Under the pieces are notes generated by a model. It was given only the letters and a program-made list of their open reading frames with translations, was not told where the DNA came from and searched no databases. This document shows, one piece after another, positions 9,501 through 15,694 of a stretch of 30,566 nucleotides of DNA (within the stretch, counting starts at the first letter, position 1; each line of letters starts with the position of its first letter). The position numbers and the translations under genes are program-made. The stretch is from an uncultured Erysipelotrichaceae bacterium (lineage in GTDB: Bacteria; Bacillota_I; Bacilli_A; Erysipelotrichales; Coprobacillaceae): contig UPXV01000030.1 in NCBI GenBank assembly GCA_900538465.1, positions 1 to 30,566 on the forward strand, in the 5' to 3' direction.

Positions 9501-10533
9501 TACATACAATCAATTGACTGATGCTGAAAAAGGAGTCATTGATAAAAATGTAGTTAATAAACTTATTGATGCACAAAAGAATGCCTTCATTGAAAAATAT
9601 GTATCAGATAAAGATGGAAATGTTTATAAAGAATCAAATAGTTCTAACTATGAACAAATTTTATCTGGTGAAGATACATGGAATGATATGAGCAAAGTGG
9701 AAAAAGATGCAATCAATAAAGCATTAATTACTGATGGAAGCAAAACTTATGAAGAGTTAATTGCTTCTGCAAAAGCATTAGAAGAAACAACAAACAAATT
9801 TATCAAAGACTATGTATCAGATGATAAAGGAAATATCTATAAAGATGCAGATAGTTCAAATTATAAACAAATTCTATCAGGTGTTGAAACTTGGGATAAA
9901 ATGACTCAAGATCAAAAAGATGCAGTTAATGCAAAATTAACAGCAAATGGTGGAAAAACATATGAAGAACTCATTGCTTCTGCAAAAGAATTAGAAGAAA
10001 CAACAAACAAATTTATCAAAGACTATGTATCAGATGATAAAGGAAATATCTATAAAGATGCAGATAGTTCAAATTATAAACAAATTCTATCAGGTGTTGA
10101 AACTTGGGGTAAAATGACTCAAGATCAAAAAGATGCAGTTAATGCAAAATTAACATCAAACGGTGGAAAAACATATGAAGAATTAATTGCTTCTGCAAAA
10201 GCATTAGAAGAAACAGCAAACAAATTTATTAAAGATTACGTATCTGATAAAAATGGAAAGATTTATAAAGTTGCAACAAAAGACAACTATGCACAAATCC
10301 TATCTGGAAAAACAGAATGGGATAAGATGACACAAGATCAAAAAGATGCAATTAATGCAATCTTACTTGCAAATGGTGGAAAGACTTATGAAGACTTGTT
10401 AAAACAAGCTGAAGAAATTAAAAAATCAGTGAAAACAGGTGATGATAATGAAATCTTACCATTAGGTATTCTTATGGCATCATCATTATTGTTAGGTGGA
10501 TATGAAATCTTAAGAAAGAAAAAGAGAGTTTAA
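6511..10533 (+). CDS. Secreted C-type-lectin-like surface protein with helical repeats and sorting-like tail
   Basis: A 1340-aa surface protein. The signal peptide (KKKTKQK, hydrophobic core, cleavage near VQA-AT at 34-35) is followed by a region of about 115 residues. A C-type lectin-like domain spans about 151-336, with WTTAYNNAKSF, GYLATITSQEED, a WSGG turn, NWYEG, YKWNDL and GYFVEFGG in the canonical order. It has one Cys, so there are no disulfides, as in many bacterial CTLDs. A possible Ig-like stretch follows, then a long helical region with 57-aa WNETHKDIIA repeats and four 71-aa repeats shared with the preceding gene. The end is SVKTGD, a hydrophobic span and RKKKRV. Carbohydrate or protein binding and wall anchoring are inferred. 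Its promoter contains the G tract, so expression may switch on and off. Confidence 0.85.
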   Translation: MKKKTKQKTVLGLLSAVVLSLAIGFSTGETSVQAATNLTMGKVNWLTSDQFNFSDLDIGTTESIKTVIVSLNKKSLIESSIDRTGKTMNTNIDRTMYTFTYTNKAKPETVETFLRNLKFSYLNGQTINIVLDANETNIPNNAAMTNGTGKLAGHYYMYVPDNTKIPWTTAYNNAKSFSYLGMKGYLATITSQEEDKLLQNISMAGAWSGGTRILSNGDSGNLLSDPTNVALTYRVKDMSDLQGYTLAQRRDAFYWACGPEATSKMVYQNWYEGSDTIEPNSGNIQGDIEAYMQVNYSSNGQYKWNDLSNSQPAGAFVSGYFVEFGGYGDRDPGFVNGNTGKPLATGSAVIQSNTVKVLSVYNNSSFSASTNPNSVITGQPLNLQVITKAGWTLEKNDIEVIIGGTPLPAEGYSIDDKGNISIPAEKINGNVVVHLSPKLDWYTGNNVDLNKYLKATSVTKDDLTRLKELKNDWVNFGINSDEKKYVSSKTGVTVDEIDKKLDAMVEASTFANDKAAGIELINSITSVNPNTDETIRMTISNVREAYEALSPRAKTYLPNLNKKLTDLEKAQEYCDKYKDVYNSTYANKDMLSMLRDFETDYNKLTPDQQSLVADTYAKLKKMNKAAEMLNQHDGIIASKPAFTFDCDVDNVGSSIDNAIRDLGTVTFIDPAITTDLNNKLLAKDWALINIEIINKKTPMTISDLDVIQNALTSYNQLNDKVKEQIDTKIYSDLNDKLAAAKWNETHKDIIANKGPMKATDVPAIEAALNAYKKLDESEQKYVDQNIVTELQNKLAAAKWNETHKDIIANKGPMKATDLGAVNKALSDYEKLKNAEKAYVDNTIVVNLKDKQVASQFLTDNPVLAKDAKELSYKDLDDLTKASSDYVNLTENQKALVDEPTKLIIKATDDANKWLKDNHDIIAKKTVDKDDMTAIDKALKSYEALSEDAKRLIDPSIVSNLNAKKKAANWAKDHDGIISKDPKDITAKDLDDLRNAMNTYNQLTDAEKGVIDKNVVNKLIDAQKNAFIEKYVSDKDGNVYKESNSSNYEQILSGEDTWNDMSKVEKDAINKALITDGSKTYEELIASAKALEETTNKFIKDYVSDDKGNIYKDADSSNYKQILSGVETWDKMTQDQKDAVNAKLTANGGKTYEELIASAKELEETTNKFIKDYVSDDKGNIYKDADSSNYKQILSGVETWGKMTQDQKDAVNAKLTSNGGKTYEELIASAKALEETANKFIKDYVSDKNGKIYKVATKDNYAQILSGKTEWDKMTQDQKDAINAILLANGGKTYEDLLKQAEEIKKSVKTGDDNEILPLGILMASSLLLGGYEILRKKKRV
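8734..9075 (+). repeat. Two 57-aa (171-bp) tandem repeats
   Basis: Units at 8734-8904 and 8905-9075 both begin WNETHKDIIANKGPMKATD. Their first 60 or so bases are almost identical at DNA level, while the second halves diverge. Related but older units continue on both sides (HDIIAKK, HDGIISK). Confidence 0.85.
9577..10428 (+). repeat. Four 71-aa (213-bp) tandem repeats, two almost identical
   Basis: Units start at 9577, 9790, 10003 and 10216. Units two and three differ by only about six bases in 213 by eye, a sign of recent duplication or ongoing unequal exchange. Unit four is closer to the last unit of the upstream surface gene than to its own neighbours. Confidence 0.9.
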
Positions 10534-10542
10534 CTCTTATGG

Positions 10543-10575
10543 GAACTATAACAAAATGTTATAGTTCTTTTCTTT
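10543..10575 (+). terminator. Terminator after the lectin-like surface protein gene
   Basis: A 10-bp perfect stem, GAACTATAAC (10543-10552) with GTTATAGTTC (10558-10567), has a 5-nt loop and is followed by TTTTCTTTTC. Confidence 0.87.
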
Positions 10576-10620
10576 TCGGTTATTAGATGAAAGAAAAAGT
10601 TTCGTTTCATTTACAAAATA

Positions 10621-10629
10621 TGCTAAAAT
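10621..10629 (+). promoter_or_regulatory. Extended -10 promoter for the lipoprotein gene
   Basis: TGCTAAAAT fits the extended -10 form TGnTANNNT. No good -35 lies at the right distance. It is 23 nt upstream of the GTG start. Confidence 0.45.
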
Positions 10630-10651
10630 GTAACAAAGGGGACTGATACTT

Positions 10652-11593
10652 GTGAAAAAAATAGGAATATTGGTTATATCGGTTATTTGTTTATTAGGAT
10701 GTCAAAATAAGAAACAATCAGAAAAAATTGAAATATCACAAATTTATAAAACAAATGAAAAGATTGAATTTGAAGTTATTAAAAGTGAGGTAGTTAGACA
10801 AATTACTCCATCTAATAAAAATAAAATTTTTAATACGATTCAACCCAAAAATAAAAATGATGTTTTTGTGGATATTGTTATGAAGATGACAAATTTGTCT
10901 GAAAAAGAAATGACATTAAAAGAAGTTGTGAGTGGAAATTATAAGATTAATAAACAAACTTATGATGTTATGACGGCTGTTGAAACAATTAATTATAATC
11001 AGATAAGTCAAACAGATACATTAAAAACAAATGAAGGGAGATATGTTCATATTTATTGTGAATTACCTGAGGAACAAATTAAGGATGAAGCAACAATTGA
11101 ATTAAAAATCTTAAATCAAGATGAATTTGTTTATACGTTTGAAACAACTCAAAAGATAGAAAATAATAATGCGAAATCATTAGGTGATGTTATTACATTG
11201 AAAAATTCACAAATGACTTTAAATCATATTTCTCAATCAAATAAAATAGAACCATCAAATAAAGGTTTCTTTTATAGTTATTATCCAACAGACAATGAAA
11301 ATGAAACTTTTGTTATATTACAAATTGATTTCAAGAATACAACAGATAGTGCTATAGATCCAAAGGATTATTTATATTGTGAATATCAAATACAAAATAA
11401 AAAATATAAATCAATGATAGTACTAGAAAGTGAAAATCATAAATCATTATCAAAGACAGGGAAGATTGAATCATTACAAACAAGAACGTTGTATTTAGCT
11501 ATGGCTGTTAAAAATGAAGATTTAAAACAAGAAGGAAAAATTCATCTTTTTGTTGAAGGAAATAATTTTGAAATTCTTAACTATAGTGAATAA
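10652..11593 (+). CDS. Two-domain lipoprotein, DUF4352-like
   Basis: The signal peptide ends in a lipobox LLGC with Cys at residue 16, so the protein should be lipid-anchored on the outer face of the membrane. The mature part has two similar beta-rich halves. Each contains the pattern of hydrophobic strands ending in (D/N)-rich turns (VDIVMKMTNLSEKE, then VILQIDFKNTTDSA) typical of DUF4352 and related Ig-like lipoprotein domains. That family call is by pattern and moderate. The start is GTG 10652, 9 nt after AAAGGGGA. It is monocistronic, with its own promoter and terminator. The function is unknown; its place between the surface proteins and the iron operon gives no firm hint. Confidence 0.7.
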   Translation: MKKIGILVISVICLLGCQNKKQSEKIEISQIYKTNEKIEFEVIKSEVVRQITPSNKNKIFNTIQPKNKNDVFVDIVMKMTNLSEKEMTLKEVVSGNYKINKQTYDVMTAVETINYNQISQTDTLKTNEGRYVHIYCELPEEQIKDEATIELKILNQDEFVYTFETTQKIENNNAKSLGDVITLKNSQMTLNHISQSNKIEPSNKGFFYSYYPTDNENETFVILQIDFKNTTDSAIDPKDYLYCEYQIQNKKYKSMIVLESENHKSLSKTGKIESLQTRTLYLAMAVKNEDLKQEGKIHLFVEGNNFEILNYSE

Positions 11594-11614
11594 GTGGATA
11601 AATTCCACTTTTTT
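11592..11614 (+). terminator. Terminator after the lipoprotein gene
   Basis: AAGTGGA (11592-11598) pairs with TCCACTT (11604-11610) around a 5-nt loop, followed by a T run. The 5' arm overlaps the stop codon. Confidence 0.78.
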
Positions 11615-11616
11615 AA

Positions 11617-11645
11617 TTGACTTTTTTGTTTGGAGAGTGTATTCT
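11617..11645 (+). promoter_or_regulatory. feo operon promoter
   Basis: TTGACT (11617-11622), 17 bp, then TATTCT (11640-11645). The predicted start falls near 11652, directly against the first GTTAG operator, so a bound repressor would block initiation. Confidence 0.6.
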
Positions 11646-11654
11646 TAGTATGAA

Positions 11655-11670
11655 GTTAGCAATCGCTAAC
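11655..11670 (+). promoter_or_regulatory. feo operator 1 (GTTAG-N6-CTAAC palindrome)
   Basis: GTTAGC-AATC-GCTAAC is a perfect 6+6 inverted repeat at the predicted transcription start. The same core occurs at 11688-11703 and 12182-12197. GTTAG/CTAAC half-sites are reminiscent of the DtxR/IdeR box core, so a DtxR-family iron or manganese regulator is my inference. Confidence 0.75.
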
Positions 11671-11687
11671 ATATTGTTTGTATAAAA

Positions 11688-11703
11688 GTTAGCCGAGACT
11701 AAC
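11688..11703 (+). promoter_or_regulatory. feo operator 2 (GTTAG-N6-CTAAC palindrome)
   Basis: GTTAG-CCGAGA-CTAAC lies 33 bp (about three helical turns) after operator 1 and just before the feoA ribosome site, so two regulator dimers could sit on the same face of the DNA. Confidence 0.72.
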
Positions 11704-11719
11704 AACAAGGAGGAATATT

Positions 11720-11938
11720 ATGCCACTAACATTAATAGGTGTTGGAGAGATAAGTACTATTTTAAAAGTAAAGGGTACTGATAAAATACAAAGGTTTTTA
11801 GAGAGTTTAGGTTTTATAGAGGGTGCAAATATTACGATTATTGCACATAATGGTGGAAATTTGATTGTTAATATTAAAGATTCAAGAGTAGCCATTAGTC
11901 AAGAAATGGCTCATAAAATTATTGTAAAGGGGGCTTAA
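11720..11938 (+). CDS. feoA: FeoA-family protein, first copy
   Basis: A 72-aa SH3-like beta-barrel protein thought to assist the FeoB ferrous iron transporter on the cytoplasmic side. The pattern fits FeoA: a hydrophobic first strand, a helix with RFLESLGFIEGANITII (the LGF..G motif) and a last strand RVAISQEMAHKIIV. ATG 11720 follows AAGGAGGA closely. It is more diverged from textbook FeoA than the next gene, and is separated from it by one base. Confidence 0.82.
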   Translation: MPLTLIGVGEISTILKVKGTDKIQRFLESLGFIEGANITIIAHNGGNLIVNIKDSRVAISQEMAHKIIVKGA

Positions 11939-11939
11939 T

Positions 11940-12161
11940 ATGTATACATTAAAAGATGTGAAAGTTGGACAAGCTGTTAAAGTTATAAAATTACATGGTG
12001 AAGGTGCTATAAAGCGAAGAATTATGGATATGGGAATTACCAAGGGTGTTGAATTAAAAATTCGTAAAGTTGCTCCATTGGGAGACCCTATTGAAATTAA
12101 TGTAAGAGGGTATGAATTATCACTCAGAAAAGCTGATGCACAAATGATTGAAGTGCAATAG
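11940..12161 (+). CDS. feoA: FeoA-family protein, second copy
   Basis: A 73-aa FeoA, closer to the classic form: the VGQAVKVIKLHGEG strand, RRIMDMGITKGVELKI (the family's MGI..G motif), PLGDPIEINVRGYELSLR and a final ADAQMIEV. Two separate FeoA proteins in front of FeoB are common in Clostridia and relatives. Whether they form a heteromer is unknown. Its ribosome site, AAAGGGGG, lies within the end of the first feoA. A third operator separates it from feoB. Confidence 0.88.
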   Translation: MYTLKDVKVGQAVKVIKLHGEGAIKRRIMDMGITKGVELKIRKVAPLGDPIEINVRGYELSLRKADAQMIEVQ

Positions 12162-12180
12162 CTCTTATTTTTAAATGAAA

Positions 12181-12198
12181 AGTTAGTCAAAACTAACT
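12181..12198 (+). promoter_or_regulatory. Operator 3 between feoA and feoB
   Basis: AGTTAGT-CAAA-ACTAACT is a perfect 7+7 inverted repeat whose right arm touches the feoB ribosome site (AAGGAGG from 12199). It could be a roadblock or control an internal feoB promoter. In RNA it would be a weak hairpin. Confidence 0.7.
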
Positions 12199-12211
12199 AA
12201 GGAGGATATAT

Positions 12212-14389
12212 ATGACAATAAAAATAGCTTTAGCTGGAAATCCTAACAGTGGTAAAACAACACTGTTTAATGCATTGACGGGTTCCCATCAATATGTAGG
12301 AAATTGGCCAGGAGTAACAGTTGAAAAGAAAGAAGGCCAATTCAAAAAAAACAAAGATATTCTCATTACTGATTTGCCAGGAATATATTCATTATCTCCT
12401 TATACTTTAGAAGAAGTTGTTGCGAGAAATTATTTAATAGATGAAGATGTTGATGTTATTGTTAATATTGTTGATGGGATGAATTTAGAAAGAAACTTGT
12501 ATTTAACAACACAATTATTAGAATTAGGGATTCCAACAATTATAGCAATCAATATGATGGATTTGGTTAAGAAAAATCATAATGATATTCATCTTGATAA
12601 ATTAAAAGAATCATTAGGATGTCCAGTTGTTGAAATATCTGCTTTAAAGGAAATAGGGATTGAAGATGTTATTCATGAAGCGACTACAATCGCAAAGCAA
12701 GACTTTCATTGTGTTCATCATTTCTCTAGAGATATAGAAGACGTACTTGAGAGTATTGAAAAGAAGTTACCAGATAATATTTTAGCGGCTGAGAAACGTT
12801 TCTTTGCGATTAAGTTATTCGAAAGAGATCAACAAATCATAGAAAAGTTACCAACAAAGATAAATATTGAAAATATTATTGAAAAAATAGAAGAAAAAGA
12901 AGATGATGATAGTGAAAGTATAATCACAAATGAAAGATATCAATTGATTACATCTATTATGAATAAATGTAACTATCATAAAAATAAAAATCAATTATCT
13001 ATTTCAGATAAAATTGATAAAGTTGTTACAAATCGTTGGTTGGCTTTACCTATTTTTGCTTTGGTTATGTGGTTGGTTTATTATTTGTCAGTCACAACAA
13101 TTGGGACTCTTGCTACTGATTTTGTTAATGAACATGTTTTTGGTGAAGGTTTTGAATTCTTGGGAATGTTTATTCCTAGTATTCCTTCACTTGTGACAAT
13201 GGGATTAGAAGCTATAGGTTGTGCAGCATGGCTACAAGGGTTAATTGTAGATGGGATTATTGCTGGTGTTGGGGCAGTTTTAGGTTTTGTTCCTCAGATG
13301 CTTGTTTTATTCTTCTTGTTAGCTATCTTAGAGGCTTGTGGTTATATGGCTAGAATTGCTTTTATCATGGATAGAATTTTTAAAAAGTTTGGATTATCTG
13401 GGAAATCTTTTATTCCTATGTTGATTGGGACAGGATGTGGAGTTCCAGCAATTATGGCTTCACGTACAATTGAAAATGATCGTGATCGTAAGATGACAAT
13501 TATCACCACAACATTTATTCCTTGTTCAGCAAAATTACCTATCATTGCATTAATCAGTGGAGCTTTATTTGGTGGGGCAAGTTGGGTGGCACCAAGTGCT
13601 TATTTTATTGGAATGATTGCGATAGTTGTTTCAGGGATTATTTTAAAGAAAACAAAACTTTTTGCAGGAGATCCTGCACCATTTGTTATGGAATTACCAG
13701 CATATCATTTTCCTAGTATATCTCATGTTTTAAAAAGTGCATGGGAAAGAGGTTGGTCATTTATAAAAAAAGCAGGAACAATTATTTTGTTATCGACAAT
13801 AATTGTTTGGTTTACAAGTTATTTTGGATTCGTAGATGGACAATGGAGAATGTTAGAAACAACAGAATTGAATCATAGTTTATTGGCTATGCTTGGTAAT
13901 GCTATTGCTTGGGTCTTTACACCGTTAGGTTTTGGACACTGGCAAGGAGCAGTTGCGACTTTAACAGGGTTGGTTGCTAAAGAAAATGTTGTTGGAACAT
14001 TTGGGATTCTTTATGGCTTTGCTGAAGTTGCAGAAGATGGAGTGGAATATTGGCCGCTTCTCGCTAATCATTTTACAATTGTTTCTGCTTATGCTTTTCT
14101 TGTTTTTAATCTTTTATGTGCTCCATGTTTTGCTGCAATGGGAGCTATCAAAAGAGAAATGAATAATCAAAAGTGGTTTGCTTTTGCGATTGGGTATCAA
14201 ACACTCTTTGCATATGTGATTGCACTTATTATTTATCAAATAGGAACATTTTTAACAAGTGGTCAGTTTCAACTAGGAACAGTTGTTGCTTTAGGATTGA
14301 TTGTTATGATTATTTATCTGATTGTTAAACTTTATAAAGAAAATCAAAATGAGAAAGAAGATGTTGTCTATGATGCAATGGATTTATAA
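12212..14389 (+). CDS. feoB: Ferrous iron transport protein FeoB
   Basis: A 725-aa inner-membrane ferrous iron transporter with an N-terminal G domain. G1 GNPNSGKTT is at 9-17, G2 Thr in GVTVE near 35, G3 DLPG 54-57, G4 NMMD 114-117 and G5 SAL near 143. A helical GDI/spacer domain with an acidic EEKEDDD stretch follows (about 225-240). The membrane part contains two Gate motifs: GTGCGVPAIMASRT with its conserved Cys, and IPCSAKLPI. The C-terminal core motifs include GLVAKENVVGTFG and CAPCFAAMG. The start ATG follows AAGGAGGA. Both FeoA proteins are upstream and the Cys-rich partner overlaps its end. Confidence 0.97.
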   Translation: MTIKIALAGNPNSGKTTLFNALTGSHQYVGNWPGVTVEKKEGQFKKNKDILITDLPGIYSLSPYTLEEVVARNYLIDEDVDVIVNIVDGMNLERNLYLTTQLLELGIPTIIAINMMDLVKKNHNDIHLDKLKESLGCPVVEISALKEIGIEDVIHEATTIAKQDFHCVHHFSRDIEDVLESIEKKLPDNILAAEKRFFAIKLFERDQQIIEKLPTKINIENIIEKIEEKEDDDSESIITNERYQLITSIMNKCNYHKNKNQLSISDKIDKVVTNRWLALPIFALVMWLVYYLSVTTIGTLATDFVNEHVFGEGFEFLGMFIPSIPSLVTMGLEAIGCAAWLQGLIVDGIIAGVGAVLGFVPQMLVLFFLLAILEACGYMARIAFIMDRIFKKFGLSGKSFIPMLIGTGCGVPAIMASRTIENDRDRKMTIITTTFIPCSAKLPIIALISGALFGGASWVAPSAYFIGMIAIVVSGIILKKTKLFAGDPAPFVMELPAYHFPSISHVLKSAWERGWSFIKKAGTIILLSTIIVWFTSYFGFVDGQWRMLETTELNHSLLAMLGNAIAWVFTPLGFGHWQGAVATLTGLVAKENVVGTFGILYGFAEVAEDGVEYWPLLANHFTIVSAYAFLVFNLLCAPCFAAMGAIKREMNNQKWFAFAIGYQTLFAYVIALIIYQIGTFLTSGQFQLGTVVALGLIVMIIYLIVKLYKENQNEKEDVVYDAMDL

Positions 14390-14534
14390 TAATTTATCAA
14401 CAATGATTGTTTCTTTGATACTTATTGTTATTGTTATCTTGATTATTAAAAATCAAATTCAATCAAAACGAAACTGTCATAGTGGTTGTTGTGGTTGTCC
14501 TATGGTTGGAAAATGCCATAATGAGAAAAAGTAA
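14370..14534 (+). CDS. FeoB-associated Cys-rich membrane protein
   Basis: A 54-aa protein: one membrane helix (STMIVSLILIVIVILIIK) and then a short cytoplasmic or outer tail RNCHSGCCGCPMVGKCH with four Cys and two His. This matches the small FeoB-associated Cys-rich family found right after feoB in Firmicutes, presumed to help metal handling. I chose ATG 14370, inside the end of feoB (20-nt overlap), behind AGAAAGAAG. An earlier TTG frame at 14322 would only add basic residues without family support. A terminator follows at once. Confidence 0.85.
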   Translation: MMQWIYNNLSTMIVSLILIVIVILIIKNQIQSKRNCHSGCCGCPMVGKCHNEKK

Positions 14535-14554
14535 TTTTCGGATTACTTTTTTTC
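14526..14554 (+). terminator. Terminator of the feo operon
   Basis: AAAAAGTAAT (14526-14535) pairs with ATTACTTTTT (14542-14551) around TTTCGG, with T continuing. The 5' arm covers the stop codon of the Cys-rich gene. Confidence 0.87.
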
Positions 14555-14642
14555 TTTGCTTTATAATATCACTATTGAAATGATTAAATATTGCATTTGA
14601 AACATGTGTGTGATAACCTTAAATAAGAAAAGAGTGATATAT

Positions 14643-15404
14643 ATGGTTAAAATGTCTGAAAGACATACAAAAATATTAGAATTATTAACAGAAAAAGAAA
14701 AAGTAGAAGTCACACAACTTTCAGAATTGTTACAAGTTTCTCAAGTCACAATTCGTAAAGATTTAGATCATTTAGAAGAAAAAGGATTAATTAAAAGAGC
14801 ACATGGTTTTGCAACATTAAATTCCAGTGATGATATCAATAATCGTTTGGCATATCATTATGATATCAAACGAAAAATAGCGAAACTGGCTTGTGAATCT
14901 ATTCAAGATGGAGAAACAGTTATGATTGAGTCTGGGTCTTGTTGTGCATTATTAGCTTTTGAAATAGCTCAATCTAAAAAAGATATTACTATTATTACAA
15001 ATTCAGCATTTATTGCTGATTATGTCCGTAAGACTTCTCATATAAGAATTCTTCTTATGGGTGGTGAATATCAAAAAGAATCACAAGTTATGGTTGGCCC
15101 ATTGGTAAGAAAGTGTGTTGAAAACTTCTTTGTAGATAAGTTTTTTATTGGAACGGATGGATTTTCCAAAGCATCTGGTTTTACTGGTAATGATTATATG
15201 CGAAGTGAGGCTGTCAGAGATATGGCAAAACAAGCAAAACATATTATCGTCGTCAGTGAATCTTCTAAGTTTATGCAAGTGGGAACAGTCAATTTATTGC
15301 CAACTTCACAAGTCTCTTGTGTGGTTACAGATGATGATATTCCTCAAAACTGTGAAGATTATTTAGATGAACAAAATATTGAAGTGAAAAAAGTATTGAA
15401 ATAA
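14643..15404 (+). CDS. DeoR-family transcriptional regulator
   Basis: A 253-aa sugar-type repressor. The N-terminal winged helix-turn-helix (ILELLTEKEKVEVTQLSELL, then VSQVTIRKDLDHLEEKGLIKR) is the DeoR signature. The C-terminal DeoR sensor domain, of the sugar-phosphate isomerase-like fold, contains ESGSCCALLA, ITIITNS, LLMGGEY, FIGTDGF and VSESSKF in the expected order. I chose ATG 14643 with AAAGAG upstream; an in-frame ATG 39 nt earlier lacks a ribosome site. It is monocistronic and lies between the feo and PTS operons. The target could be the downstream PTS operon, which has its own PRD regulator, so this is only a guess. Confidence 0.9.
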   Translation: MVKMSERHTKILELLTEKEKVEVTQLSELLQVSQVTIRKDLDHLEEKGLIKRAHGFATLNSSDDINNRLAYHYDIKRKIAKLACESIQDGETVMIESGSCCALLAFEIAQSKKDITIITNSAFIADYVRKTSHIRILLMGGEYQKESQVMVGPLVRKCVENFFVDKFFIGTDGFSKASGFTGNDYMRSEAVRDMAKQAKHIIVVSESSKFMQVGTVNLLPTSQVSCVVTDDDIPQNCEDYLDEQNIEVKKVLK

Positions 15405-15438
15405 AAAGGTTCTTATGTAAAAAGTAAGAACCTTTTTT
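15403..15438 (+). terminator. Terminator after the DeoR-family gene
   Basis: A perfect 13-bp stem, AAAAAGGTTCTTA (15403-15415) with TAAGAACCTTTTT (15425-15437), and a T tail. The stop codon lies in the first arm. In the following 256 nt up to 15694 I find no clear promoter for the PTS regulator, although one must exist. Confidence 0.9.
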
Positions 15439-15694
15439 AAATCCTAAATAAGAATCAATATAAATCTTTGTGATTTGGAAGTTATTGATACAATAATAAC
15501 TCATCTTTTTATTGAAGAATATGCTTAATAAATAGCATGTTTTTTTATTTGAAAATGTTTTGTATTTTTTGTCGAAAAAGTGGAATAATTTTGAATAAAT
15601 AAAAGTTTAGGACAAAAGTCGCAATTTTTTTTACGATATTTGGTCTGTTCTTTAAATAGTGAAGATGTAATAATTGAATTGGGAGGTGAGGATA

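Noticed and set aside
4732..10428. CRISPR-like array suggested by regular repeats
   Set aside because: The 213-bp and 171-bp units are in-frame coding repeats without spacer-repeat alternation and with no cas genes nearby.
11882..12190. Reverse-strand open frame over the second feoA
   Set aside because: The sense strand encodes a clear FeoA; the reverse frame is a shadow.
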